7,104 nucleotides of DNA, taken from Bordetella sp. (lineage in GTDB: Bacteria > Pseudomonadota > Gammaproteobacteria > Burkholderiales > Burkholderiaceae_B). The stretch spans positions 1-7,104 of the forward strand of contig DAIDKG010000181.1 of NCBI GenBank assembly GCA_027450125.1, given 5' to 3'. The notes below the pieces were generated by a model. The model made no database searches. It was not told the DNA's origin and saw nothing but the letters and a program-made list of their open reading frames with translations. Both the position numbers and the translations under genes were made by a program. Shown here in pieces: positions 1-5,479 of this stretch; within the stretch, counting starts at the first letter, position 1, and every line of letters starts with the position of its first letter.

Positions 1-963
1 CAGAACGCCAAGGGCGGCCTGCTGGGCCACAAGGTCGAAGTGGTGGTGTGCGACGACGAAGGCAAGCCCTCGACCGCCGCCATCTGCGCCCGCAAGCTGG
101 TCAACGACGGCGTCATCGCCGTGATCGGCACCTACACCAGCGGCGCCGCCCTGGCTGCCGCGCCGATCTACTCGGCCGCCAACGTCATCCAGACCTCGGA
201 CGGCACCAGCGACGAACTGACCCAGAAGGGGTGGAAGACTTTCTTCCGCAATGCGCCGCCCAATAGCGCCGAAGCCGTGTTCACCGCGCAGTACCTGGTC
301 AAGGCCAAGCAATACAAGCGCATCGTCGTCCTGACCGACCACTCCAGCTACGCGACCGGCCTGGCCGACAGCGTGGTCGCATCGATCAAGGCCGACGGCG
401 GCAATGTGGTTGCCAAGGACTTCATCACCGCCGGCACCCAGGATTACAGCGCCGTGCTGACCAAGATCAAGTCCGAAAATCCCGACGCGATCTACTTCTC
501 CGGCTACTACACCGACGGCGGACTGATCCGCGCGCAGATGGAGCAACTGGGCATCAAGGCGGCTTTCGTGGGCGGCGACGCCAACCAGAACGAGGCCTTC
601 GCCAAGATCGCCGGCCCCGCGGCCAAGGGCACCATCATCATCAACATCCCCTCGCCGGACAACCTTCCCTATCCTGAAGCCAAGCAGTTCCTGGCCGACT
701 ACGTGAAGGCCTACGGCTCCCAGCCCCCGAGCATCTACACCTTCACCAATGCGGACGGCCTGCGCGCCGTGTTCCAGGCAGCCGAGGCCACCAAGTCTAT
801 CCAGCCGGCCAAGCTGATTCCCTATCTGCACAACATGAAGAGCTACAACGGCCTGACTGGCCCCTTCACGTGGGATGCCAAGGGCGAGCGCGTGGGCAGC
901 CCCTTCACGGCTTTCGAAGTGCAAGCCGACGGCTCCTACAAGACCGTGTACCCGACCCACTAA
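1..963 (+). CDS. livK: Branched-chain amino acid-type ABC transporter, periplasmic substrate-binding protein (5' partial)
   Basis: This is the periplasmic receptor of a HAAT/Liv-type ABC importer. It captures an amino acid or similar solute and delivers it to the LivHM permease. The frame is open from base 1, giving 320 residues before TAA at 961-963. The family usually has about 370-390 residues, so the signal peptide and roughly the first 50-70 residues lie outside the window. Visible family features are an early KGGLLGHKVE segment followed by a CDDEGKP stretch, then GTYTSGAA (in-window residues 43-50), where Ser/Thr residues contact the ligand backbone in this fold. Later come a YYTDGG loop, a GGDANQN segment and a C-terminal LTGPFTWDAKGER stretch typical of Liv binding proteins. 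Four transporter genes follow on the same strand. The livK symbol marks the family only, because ligands in this family range from leucine to aromatics, amides and imino acids. Confidence 0.93.
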   Translation, partial: QNAKGGLLGHKVEVVVCDDEGKPSTAAICARKLVNDGVIAVIGTYTSGAALAAAPIYSAANVIQTSDGTSDELTQKGWKTFFRNAPPNSAEAVFTAQYLVKAKQYKRIVVLTDHSSYATGLADSVVASIKADGGNVVAKDFITAGTQDYSAVLTKIKSENPDAIYFSGYYTDGGLIRAQMEQLGIKAAFVGGDANQNEAFAKIAGPAAKGTIIINIPSPDNLPYPEAKQFLADYVKAYGSQPPSIYTFTNADGLRAVFQAAEATKSIQPAKLIPYLHNMKSYNGLTGPFTWDAKGERVGSPFTAFEVQADGSYKTVYPTH

Positions 964-990
964 GGCCGGAAACCCGATAAAGCGCCGCGT

Positions 991-1016
991 CCGCGTCCGG
1001 CCTGTGCCGGACGCGG
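991..1016 (+). promoter_or_regulatory. GC-rich intercistronic hairpin after the binding-protein gene
   Basis: Bases 991-1001 and 1006-1016 are perfect inverted repeats (11 bp, CCGCGTCCGGC arm) around a CTGT loop. They start 27 bp after the binding-protein stop codon. A weaker 5-bp stem (1020-1024/1030-1034) follows, then a TTTTT run at 1043-1047. The T run lies 26 nt past the strong stem, so this is not a canonical intrinsic terminator for that stem. In other ABC operons a stable hairpin at this position protects the upstream mRNA end or partly blocks read-through, so the binding protein is made in excess over the membrane proteins. That role is inferred here. The stem itself is seen directly. 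Confidence 0.6.
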
Positions 1017-1065
1017 GGCCGCCCTGGCCGGGCGCGGCGCTGTTTTTAGCCACGGAATAGGCAAG

Positions 1066-1968
1066 ATGGACTTCATCCTGCAGCAACTCATCAACGGCTT
1101 GACGGTCGGGGGCATCTACGCGTTGATCGCGTTGGGCTACACGATGGTCTACGGCGTGCTCAAGCTGATCAATTTCGCGCACGGCGACCTGTGCATCCTG
1201 GGCGCCTTCATCGGCTTGACCGCCCTGACGACCGGCGCGTTCTCCGGGCTGCCGACGCCCGTGCTCATGGCCCTGGCCTTCCTGATCGCCGTCATCGTCG
1301 TGGCCGTGACCGGCACGCTGCTCGACCGCGTCGCCTACAAGCCGCTGCGCCGCGCGCACCGGCTTTCCCCGATGGTGTCCGCGCTGGGCGCCTCCATGAT
1401 GATCGAGAACGGCATCATGCTGATCTGGGGGCCGAACGTGCGCGTGTTTCCCAGCAATCTGCTGCCCAACACGACCTGGCATATCGGTGGCGCCTATCTC
1501 AGCTTCGTGCAGTTGCTGATCATGATCGGCGCGCTGGTGCTGATGGTCGCGCTGTACCTGTTCGTGCACCATACTCGCGTGGGTACGGCCATCCGGGCCT
1601 CGGCGATCGATCAGGACGCCGCGCGGCTCATGGGCATCAACGTCAATCGCGTGATCGCCATGGTGTTCGTGATCGGCCCCGCGCTGGGCGCTGTGGGCGG
1701 ACTCTTCATCGGACTCTATTACCGCCAGGCCTATTTCACCATGGGCTGGTCCTATGGCTTGAACGCCTTTATCGCAGCCATCATCGGCGGTATCGGCAAC
1801 ATTCCCGGCGCCATGCTGGGCGGCCTGCTGCTGGGCCTGTTCAACGTCTTTGCCGTGGGCTATGTGTCGAGCTCGTGGCAGGACGCGATCACCTTCGGAC
1901 TGTTGATCGCGATCCTGCTGGTGCGGCCGTCGGGCCTGCTCGGCGAGCGGGTTGCGGAAAAGGTGTGA
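1066..1968 (+). CDS. livH: Branched-chain amino acid-type ABC transporter permease LivH
   Basis: Inner-membrane permease of 300 residues, the normal length for LivH, forming half of the translocation channel with LivM. It is a multi-span hydrophobic protein. The N-terminus (GLTVGGIYALIALGYTMVYG, residues 11-30) and the INFAHGDL segment (35-42) are hallmarks of the LivH family. The cytoplasmic coupling loop that docks to the ATPase is around residues 172-212 (GTAIRASAIDQDAARLMGIN, then a GPALGAVGG stretch). A GGIGNIPGAMLGG motif (241-253) and a C-terminal LLVRPSGLLGE end complete the match. The start ATG has AGG/GGAA purine stretches 4-8 bp upstream. It lies 102 bp after the binding-protein gene and 10 bp before livM. 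Substrate specificity resides mainly in the binding protein, so transport of branched-chain amino acids is not proven. Confidence 0.95.
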   Translation: MDFILQQLINGLTVGGIYALIALGYTMVYGVLKLINFAHGDLCILGAFIGLTALTTGAFSGLPTPVLMALAFLIAVIVVAVTGTLLDRVAYKPLRRAHRLSPMVSALGASMMIENGIMLIWGPNVRVFPSNLLPNTTWHIGGAYLSFVQLLIMIGALVLMVALYLFVHHTRVGTAIRASAIDQDAARLMGINVNRVIAMVFVIGPALGAVGGLFIGLYYRQAYFTMGWSYGLNAFIAAIIGGIGNIPGAMLGGLLLGLFNVFAVGYVSSSWQDAITFGLLIAILLVRPSGLLGERVAEKV

Positions 1969-1971
1969 GGA
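1967..1971 (+). promoter_or_regulatory. Shine-Dalgarno site fixing the livM start
   Basis: GAGGA sits 7 bp before ATG 1979 and overlaps the livH stop codon TGA at 1966-1968. The same frame also opens with an ATG at 1952 inside livH. That start would add nine charged residues not expected for LivM. The well-spaced ribosome site favours 1979 and suggests livM translation is coupled to termination on livH. Confidence 0.7.
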
Positions 1972-1978
1972 CTCGAAC

Positions 1979-2959
1979 ATGAACAAGCAAGTTATCGACA
2001 CGGCATCCGCGCCGCGCGCCGGCAAGGCCGCACACGGCGCAGCGCGGCCCCTGGCCTGGCTCGGCATCGCGCTGTGGCTGGCCGGCCTGCTGCTGCCCGT
2101 GGCCCTGTCGCCCGCCTGGGTGACGATAGGCGGCGTATTCGCCATCTATGCCATCGTCGCCCTGTCGCAGGACATCGTGCTGGGCCGCGCCGGCATCTAC
2201 GACATGGGCCATGCGGTCTACTTCGGCATCGGCGCCTACATCACTTCCATTCTGTCGCTTAGCTTCGGCTGGCCCGTGCTCTGGACCATTCCGGTCGGCG
2301 TGGTGGCGGCCGCCTTGTTGGGCGCCATACTGTCCGCGCCCATCGTCAAGCTGCGCGGCGACTACCTGCTGGTGGTCACCATCGGGTTCAACGCGATCTT
2401 CGTGCTGGCCATGAAGAACGACATCTTCGGCCTGACCGGCGGCCCCGACGGCCTGTTCGGCGTGGCCGGGCCTACCGTGCTCGGCCATGACCTGGGCAGC
2501 CAGAGCGATCTGTTCTACCTGAACTGGGTGGCGCTGGCCTTCGTGCTGTGGCTCATGCGCAATCTGAACCGTTCGGCTCTGGGCCGAACCTTTCGCTACA
2601 TCAAGTACGACGAACTGGCCGCCACCACGCTGGGCGTGAACTCGCGACGCTACAAAGTGGCCGTCTTCGCGCTGGCCGCCGCGGTCGCCGGACTGGCCGG
2701 GTCGCTGTTCGCCATGCAGCTGTCGGCGGTCAGTCCCGGCTCGTTCTCGTTCGCCGATTCGGTCACGCTTTTCGCCATCGTGCTGGTGGGCGGACAGGCC
2801 TCGGTTCCCGGCGTGCTGCTGGGCACCGCCCTGATGTTCGTGGTGCCCCAGGTCTTCTCCGACCTGGCGCAATATCGCTACTTCGTCTTCGGCATCGCCA
2901 TGATCGTGATCATGGTCCTGCGGCCGCAAGGCATCTGGCCCGCACGCAAAGGGGGCTGA
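1979..2959 (+). CDS. livM: Branched-chain amino acid-type ABC transporter permease LivM
   Basis: Second inner-membrane permease, 326 residues, partner of LivH in the channel. A short polar N-terminal tail of about 23 residues precedes the first membrane segment (about 25-45). Family signatures are LSQDIVLGRAGIYDMGHAVYFGIGAY (about 62-87; LivM usually reads LxxGxxGxxSxGHxxFxGxGAY), KLRGDYLLVVTIGF (124-137) and GLTGGPDGL (151-159). The coupling loop GRTFRYIKYDELAATTLGVN (202-221) corresponds to the EAA loop, and LVGGQASVPGVLLG (269-282) and LRPQGIWP (314-321) follow. The loop departs somewhat from the more usual E-x-A-A-x-x-[ML]-G-[IV]-[ND] pattern (DELAATTLGVN) but keeps the key residues. Start 1979 was chosen over an in-frame ATG at 1952 because of the ribosome site at 1967-1971. 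livG begins only 5 bp after the stop, and its AAGGGGG ribosome site lies within the livM 3' end. Confidence 0.94.
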   Translation: MNKQVIDTASAPRAGKAAHGAARPLAWLGIALWLAGLLLPVALSPAWVTIGGVFAIYAIVALSQDIVLGRAGIYDMGHAVYFGIGAYITSILSLSFGWPVLWTIPVGVVAAALLGAILSAPIVKLRGDYLLVVTIGFNAIFVLAMKNDIFGLTGGPDGLFGVAGPTVLGHDLGSQSDLFYLNWVALAFVLWLMRNLNRSALGRTFRYIKYDELAATTLGVNSRRYKVAVFALAAAVAGLAGSLFAMQLSAVSPGSFSFADSVTLFAIVLVGGQASVPGVLLGTALMFVVPQVFSDLAQYRYFVFGIAMIVIMVLRPQGIWPARKGG

Positions 2960-2964
2960 TCCGC

Positions 2965-3792
2965 ATGGAAAAGAACAATCAAGCGGCAGCCGAGACGCTG
3001 CTGGAACTGGACAACGTGGGCATCAGCTTCGGCGGCCTGCGCGCAGTCGACCAACTGGGTTTTCGCATCGAGCGCGGCCAGATCGTGGCCCTGATCGGCC
3101 CCAACGGCGCCGGCAAGACCACGGTGTTCAACCTGATCACGGGGGTGTACCGGCCGACCGACGGCCATGTCCGCTGGCGCGGCCGCGAGGTGACGGGGTT
3201 GCCTCCGCACCGCATCGCCGAGCTGGGCATACGGCGCACCTTCCAGACCATCCGCCTGTTTTCCGACATGACGGTGCTCGAGAACGTGATCGCCGGCCAG
3301 CATCTGCACATCCGCCAGCGCTGGTGGCAGGGGCTGCTGAACACGCCGGCGCAGCGGCGCGAGGAAAAGGCGCTGGTCGACAAGGCGATGGCGGTGCTCG
3401 AGCGCCTGGACCTGGCCGATGTCGCCCATGAAGAGGCCACGTCGCTGGCCTACGGGGTGCAGCGCCGCGTGGAACTGGCCCGCTGCCTGGTGGCCGATCC
3501 CGATCTCATCATTCTCGACGAGCCGGCCGCCGGCCTGAACGAAAACGAATCGGCCGAACTGAACGACACCATTCGCGCCATCCGCGACGGCGGCGTCACC
3601 GTCATCCTGGTCGAGCACGACATGAGCGTGGTGATGAACGTGGCCGACAACATCGTCGTGATCAACTTCGGCAAGAAGATCGCCGAAGGCAATCCGGACG
3701 CGATCCGCAGCAATCCGCTCGTGATCGAGGCCTACCTGGGCCAGGACGACGAAGAAGAGGCGCTGGAGCACGAAGGACAAGCCAAGCCATGA
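2965..3792 (+). CDS. livG: Branched-chain amino acid-type ABC transporter ATP-binding protein LivG
   Basis: Cytoplasmic ATPase of 275 residues that powers the importer as a heterodimer with LivF. Motifs in order: Walker A GPNGAGKT (45-52), Q-loop RTFQTIRLF (91-99, Gln94), ABC signature LAYGVQRR (161-168), Walker B LIILDEP (181-187), the LivG-type AAGLN D-loop region (188-192), and H-loop VEHD with His218. The signature has YGVQ where many LivG proteins have YGQQ or YGDQ, a mild variation that leaves the Gly and Gln-Arg-Arg intact. The C-terminus carries a 15-20-residue acidic and charged tail (QDDEEEALEHEGQ). The ATG is preceded by AAGGGGG (2949-2955) at about 9 bp. The frame is open far upstream inside livM, but that part is only a shadow. 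The stop overlaps the livF start in an ATGA arrangement, indicating translational coupling. Confidence 0.95.
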   Translation: MEKNNQAAAETLLELDNVGISFGGLRAVDQLGFRIERGQIVALIGPNGAGKTTVFNLITGVYRPTDGHVRWRGREVTGLPPHRIAELGIRRTFQTIRLFSDMTVLENVIAGQHLHIRQRWWQGLLNTPAQRREEKALVDKAMAVLERLDLADVAHEEATSLAYGVQRRVELARCLVADPDLIILDEPAAGLNENESAELNDTIRAIRDGGVTVILVEHDMSVVMNVADNIVVINFGKKIAEGNPDAIRSNPLVIEAYLGQDDEEEALEHEGQAKP

Positions 3793-4502
3793 ACCACCTG
3801 CTCGAAGTCGAGGACCTGCGAGTCAACTACGGCCACATCCAGGCGCTAAAGGGCATTTCGCTCAACGTCAAGGAAGGCGAGGTCGTCGCCATACTGGGCG
3901 CCAACGGCGCCGGCAAGACCACGCTCATGCGCACCTTGAGCGGACTGATCGCGCCGCATGGCGGCACCATCCGTTTCAACGGCCGCGAGACCACCAGGCT
4001 GGGCGCCGACAAGATCGTGCGCCTGGGCATCGGCCAGTCGCCCGAAGGACGGCGCGTTTTTGGCACCCTGTCGGTCGCCGAAAACTTGCGTCTGGGCGGC
4101 TTCACGCGCCCGCCCGCCGAAATCGGCGAAAGCTGCGAATACGTCTACAAGATCTTCCCGCGGCTCTACGAGCGGCGCTCGCAGCTGGCAGGCACCTTGT
4201 CCGGCGGCGAGCAGCAGATGCTGGCGATCGGCCGCGCGCTGGTCACCAAGCCCAAGCTGCTGCTGCTGGACGAGCCCAGCCTGGGACTGGCGCCCATCAT
4301 CATCCGCAACATCTTCCAGGTGCTGGGAGAAGTGCGCGATACCGGCGTGACCATCCTGCTCGTCGAGCAGAACGCGCGCATGGCGCTCAAGCTGGCCGAC
4401 CGCGGCTACGTGCTCGAAGTCGGCCGCATGAGCCACGAAGGCCCCGCCCGCGAACTGCTGGCTTCGCCCGAAATCCAGGCCGCATACCTGGGCCACGGCT
4501 AA
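3789..4502 (+). CDS. livF: Branched-chain amino acid-type ABC transporter ATP-binding protein LivF
   Basis: Second ATPase subunit, 237 residues, normal LivF length. Motifs: Walker A GANGAGKT (37-44), the LivF-typical PEGRRVF segment (85-91) in the Q-loop region, signature LSGGEQQMLAIGRAL (137-151), Walker B LLLLDEPSLGLAP (157-169), and VEQN (192-195). Gln194 there replaces the H-loop histidine, as is normal for LivF. The GQSP residues ahead of EGRR are slightly unusual, since many LivF proteins have a hydrophobic pair plus VPEGRR. The start ATG overlaps the livG stop by 4 bp. An AAGGA ribosome site (3773-3777) lies 11 bp upstream, a little far, which suits re-initiation after livG. This is the last gene of the transporter operon, with no further plus-strand gene before the structured gap at 4503-4678. 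Confidence 0.95.
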   Translation: MNHLLEVEDLRVNYGHIQALKGISLNVKEGEVVAILGANGAGKTTLMRTLSGLIAPHGGTIRFNGRETTRLGADKIVRLGIGQSPEGRRVFGTLSVAENLRLGGFTRPPAEIGESCEYVYKIFPRLYERRSQLAGTLSGGEQQMLAIGRALVTKPKLLLLDEPSLGLAPIIIRNIFQVLGEVRDTGVTILLVEQNARMALKLADRGYVLEVGRMSHEGPARELLASPEIQAAYLGHG

Positions 4503-4515
4503 AGAGCCGGAACCG

Positions 4516-4531
4516 CAGACTAGAGAGTCTG
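4516..4531 (+). repeat. Short hairpin just after livF
   Basis: CAGACT (4516-4521) and AGTCTG (4526-4531) form a perfect 6-bp stem with an AGAG tetraloop, 13 bp after the livF stop. No T run follows, so a classical rho-independent terminator is not supported. It directly abuts the larger inverted-repeat element and may be part of the same unit. Confidence 0.5.
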
Positions 4532-4533
4532 TA

Positions 4534-4644
4534 GTCCTGAGGCGACTTAAGTGACGGGGCAGTCCGCGTAGCGGACTTTGGCCGCCTAAGACGGCGGCCA
4601 AACCCGTCACTTCGGAGCCCCAGGGCATAAGTCCGCCTCAGGAC
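4534..4644. repeat. Nested inverted-repeat element (outer stem, inner stem and two internal hairpins)
   Basis: A 111-bp element lies between the convergent ends of livF and the regulator gene. The outer arms 4534-4549 and 4628-4644 pair over 16 bp with one extra base on the right. Inside, 4549-4558 pairs perfectly with 4603-4612 (10 bp, AAGTGACGGG arm). Within that are two hairpins: 4561-4567/4571-4577 (7 bp, AGTCCGC arm, GTA loop) and 4577-4586/4593-4602 (10 bp, TTTGGCCGCC arm, TAAGAC loop). Nearly every base except 4613-4627 pairs, giving a three-way-junction shape. GTA occurs immediately outside both arms (4531-4533 and 4645-4647) and could be a 3-bp target duplication, though three bases are weak evidence. 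Possible identities are a dispersed extragenic repeat or MITE-like element, a two-way transcript terminator, or a structured RNA. No T tract or ORF is present. The pairing is seen directly and the function is unknown. Confidence 0.75.
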
Positions 4645-4664
4645 GTATTAAGAATTCGAATACG
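4644..4664. repeat. Small hairpin downstream of the regulator gene
   Basis: CGTATT (4644-4649) and AATACG (4659-4664) are inverted repeats around a 9-base AT-rich loop holding GAATTC. The first base is shared with the right outer arm of the large element. On the minus strand the stem lies 14 bp past the regulator stop, and a TTTTT run (plus-strand 4670-4674) precedes it instead of following it, so it does not look like a standard terminator. Confidence 0.35.
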
Positions 4665-4678
4665 GGTTGAAAAACGTC

Positions 4679-5452
4679 TCAAGAACCCGGCGAAGACTGC
4701 AGCAACATCCTGTACTGGCTGGGCGTCATCCCCACCGTGGCCTTGAACTGCCGCGTAAAAGCGCTGTGGTCGTTATAGCCGCACAACGTGGCGATATCGG
4801 TGATGCTGGCATCTCCCGCCAGCAGCCCCGACGCCGCATCCAGGCGCGCCTTGATCAACATCTGCCGCGGCGTCAGATGAAAGATCTTGTGGAAATAACG
4901 CTCGATCTGCGCCACCGACATATGCGCCTGCCTGGCCAGTTGCGGCAGCTGCAGCGGCCCGGCGTAGTTTTTCTGGATGTGGCGCGCCACCACCGCCAGA
5001 CGCTGGTAGGCGGGATGGCTGCCTTCGGGCGCCTGCAGGTCGCGCGAAATGCCGGCTACGCCGACGACTTTGCCCTGCGTATCGCGCAGGGGCAGCTTGG
5101 TGGTCATGCACCAGCCGGGCTGGCGTCCCGGATACAGATGCAGTTCGAGCTGCTCGATCAGCTTGTCGCCGCTCGCCAGCACGGCATTGTCCTGCGCCGT
5201 ATAGATGCGGCCGAAGCGCGTCGGGAAGACCTGTTCCGCTGTTTTGCCCAATAGCGCGCGCGAATCCTTGAACCCGCAGCGCGCAGCCAGGGTGCGGTTG
5301 GCCAGCACGTAGCGGGCCGCGCTGTCTTTGACGAAGAACACCACGTCGAGCATGGTGTCGAACACCGGTTCGAGCAGCGAGAAATGCGCGACCATTCCGG
5401 CCAGATCGCCCGAAGCAAGGCCTGTCGGCGTAGCGAGGTCGATGGGACTCAT
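4679..5452 (-). CDS. PAS domain-containing AraC family transcriptional regulator
   Basis: A 257-residue regulator. An N-terminal PAS domain spans about residues 28-140 (FDTMLDVVFFVKD, then LANRTLAARCGF, QLELHLYPG, TTKLPLRD and GVAGISRDL, in the usual PAS order). A C-terminal AraC/XylS DNA-binding domain spans about 155-250. Its second helix-turn-helix is clear: DITDIATLCGYNDHSAFTR-type residues at 218-234, then the family motif FKATVGMTPSQYR (236-248). PAS domains bind small ligands or cofactors, so this protein probably senses a metabolite and activates or represses the neighbouring genes. ATG 5452 has an AGGAA site 6 bp upstream. It follows the FAD oxidoreductase by 27 bp on the same strand and so is probably the last gene of that operon, converging on livF. 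It may control the transporter too. AraC regulators govern hydroxyproline catabolism in Pseudomonas (LhpR), and a link here is conjecture. Confidence 0.92.
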   Translation of the reverse strand: MSPIDLATPTGLASGDLAGMVAHFSLLEPVFDTMLDVVFFVKDSAARYVLANRTLAARCGFKDSRALLGKTAEQVFPTRFGRIYTAQDNAVLASGDKLIEQLELHLYPGRQPGWCMTTKLPLRDTQGKVVGVAGISRDLQAPEGSHPAYQRLAVVARHIQKNYAGPLQLPQLARQAHMSVAQIERYFHKIFHLTPRQMLIKARLDAASGLLAGDASITDIATLCGYNDHSAFTRQFKATVGMTPSQYRMLLQSSPGS

Positions 5453-5458
5453 GCCGCG

Positions 5459-5463
5459 TTCCT
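5459..5463 (-). promoter_or_regulatory. Shine-Dalgarno site of the PAS-AraC gene
   Basis: On the minus strand AGGAA lies 6 bp upstream of ATG 5452. It falls in the 27-bp gap after the oxidoreductase stop. It supports this start, although overlapping longer frames exist on the same strand. No promoter-like sequence fits in the gap, which suggests read-through from upstream genes. Confidence 0.6.
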
Positions 5464-5479
5464 GAGGACGCCGTGCGCC

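Noticed and set aside
1889..2929. Long minus-strand open frame of 346 codons opposite livM
   Set aside because: It lies antisense to a clear LivM coding frame, its translation is rich in His, Gln and Arg with no domain pattern, and it is explained by high GC content of the opposite strand.
2878..3780. Long minus-strand open frame opposite livG
   Set aside because: LivG has all ABC ATPase motifs on the plus strand. The antisense translation shows low-complexity Asp/His/Val composition and no recognisable family.
3846..4628. Minus-strand open frame opposite livF that begins in the inverted-repeat element
   Set aside because: It has no ribosome site I can defend, its composition is that of an antisense shadow, and it would start inside the structured element while covering the well-supported LivF frame.
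4516..4664. Canonical rho-independent terminators for livF or the regulator
   Set aside because: Stems are present, but no T run follows any of them in the proper direction, so I did not label them terminators.
4668..4700. Possible plus-strand promoter with TTGAAA at 4668
   Set aside because: No -10-like sequence lies at suitable spacing and it would read only antisense to the regulator.
5461..5467. CCTGAGG in the regulator leader matching part of the left outer arm of the repeat element (4536-4542)
   Set aside because: A 7-base match is expected about once by chance in 7 kb on both strands, and there is no extended similarity.
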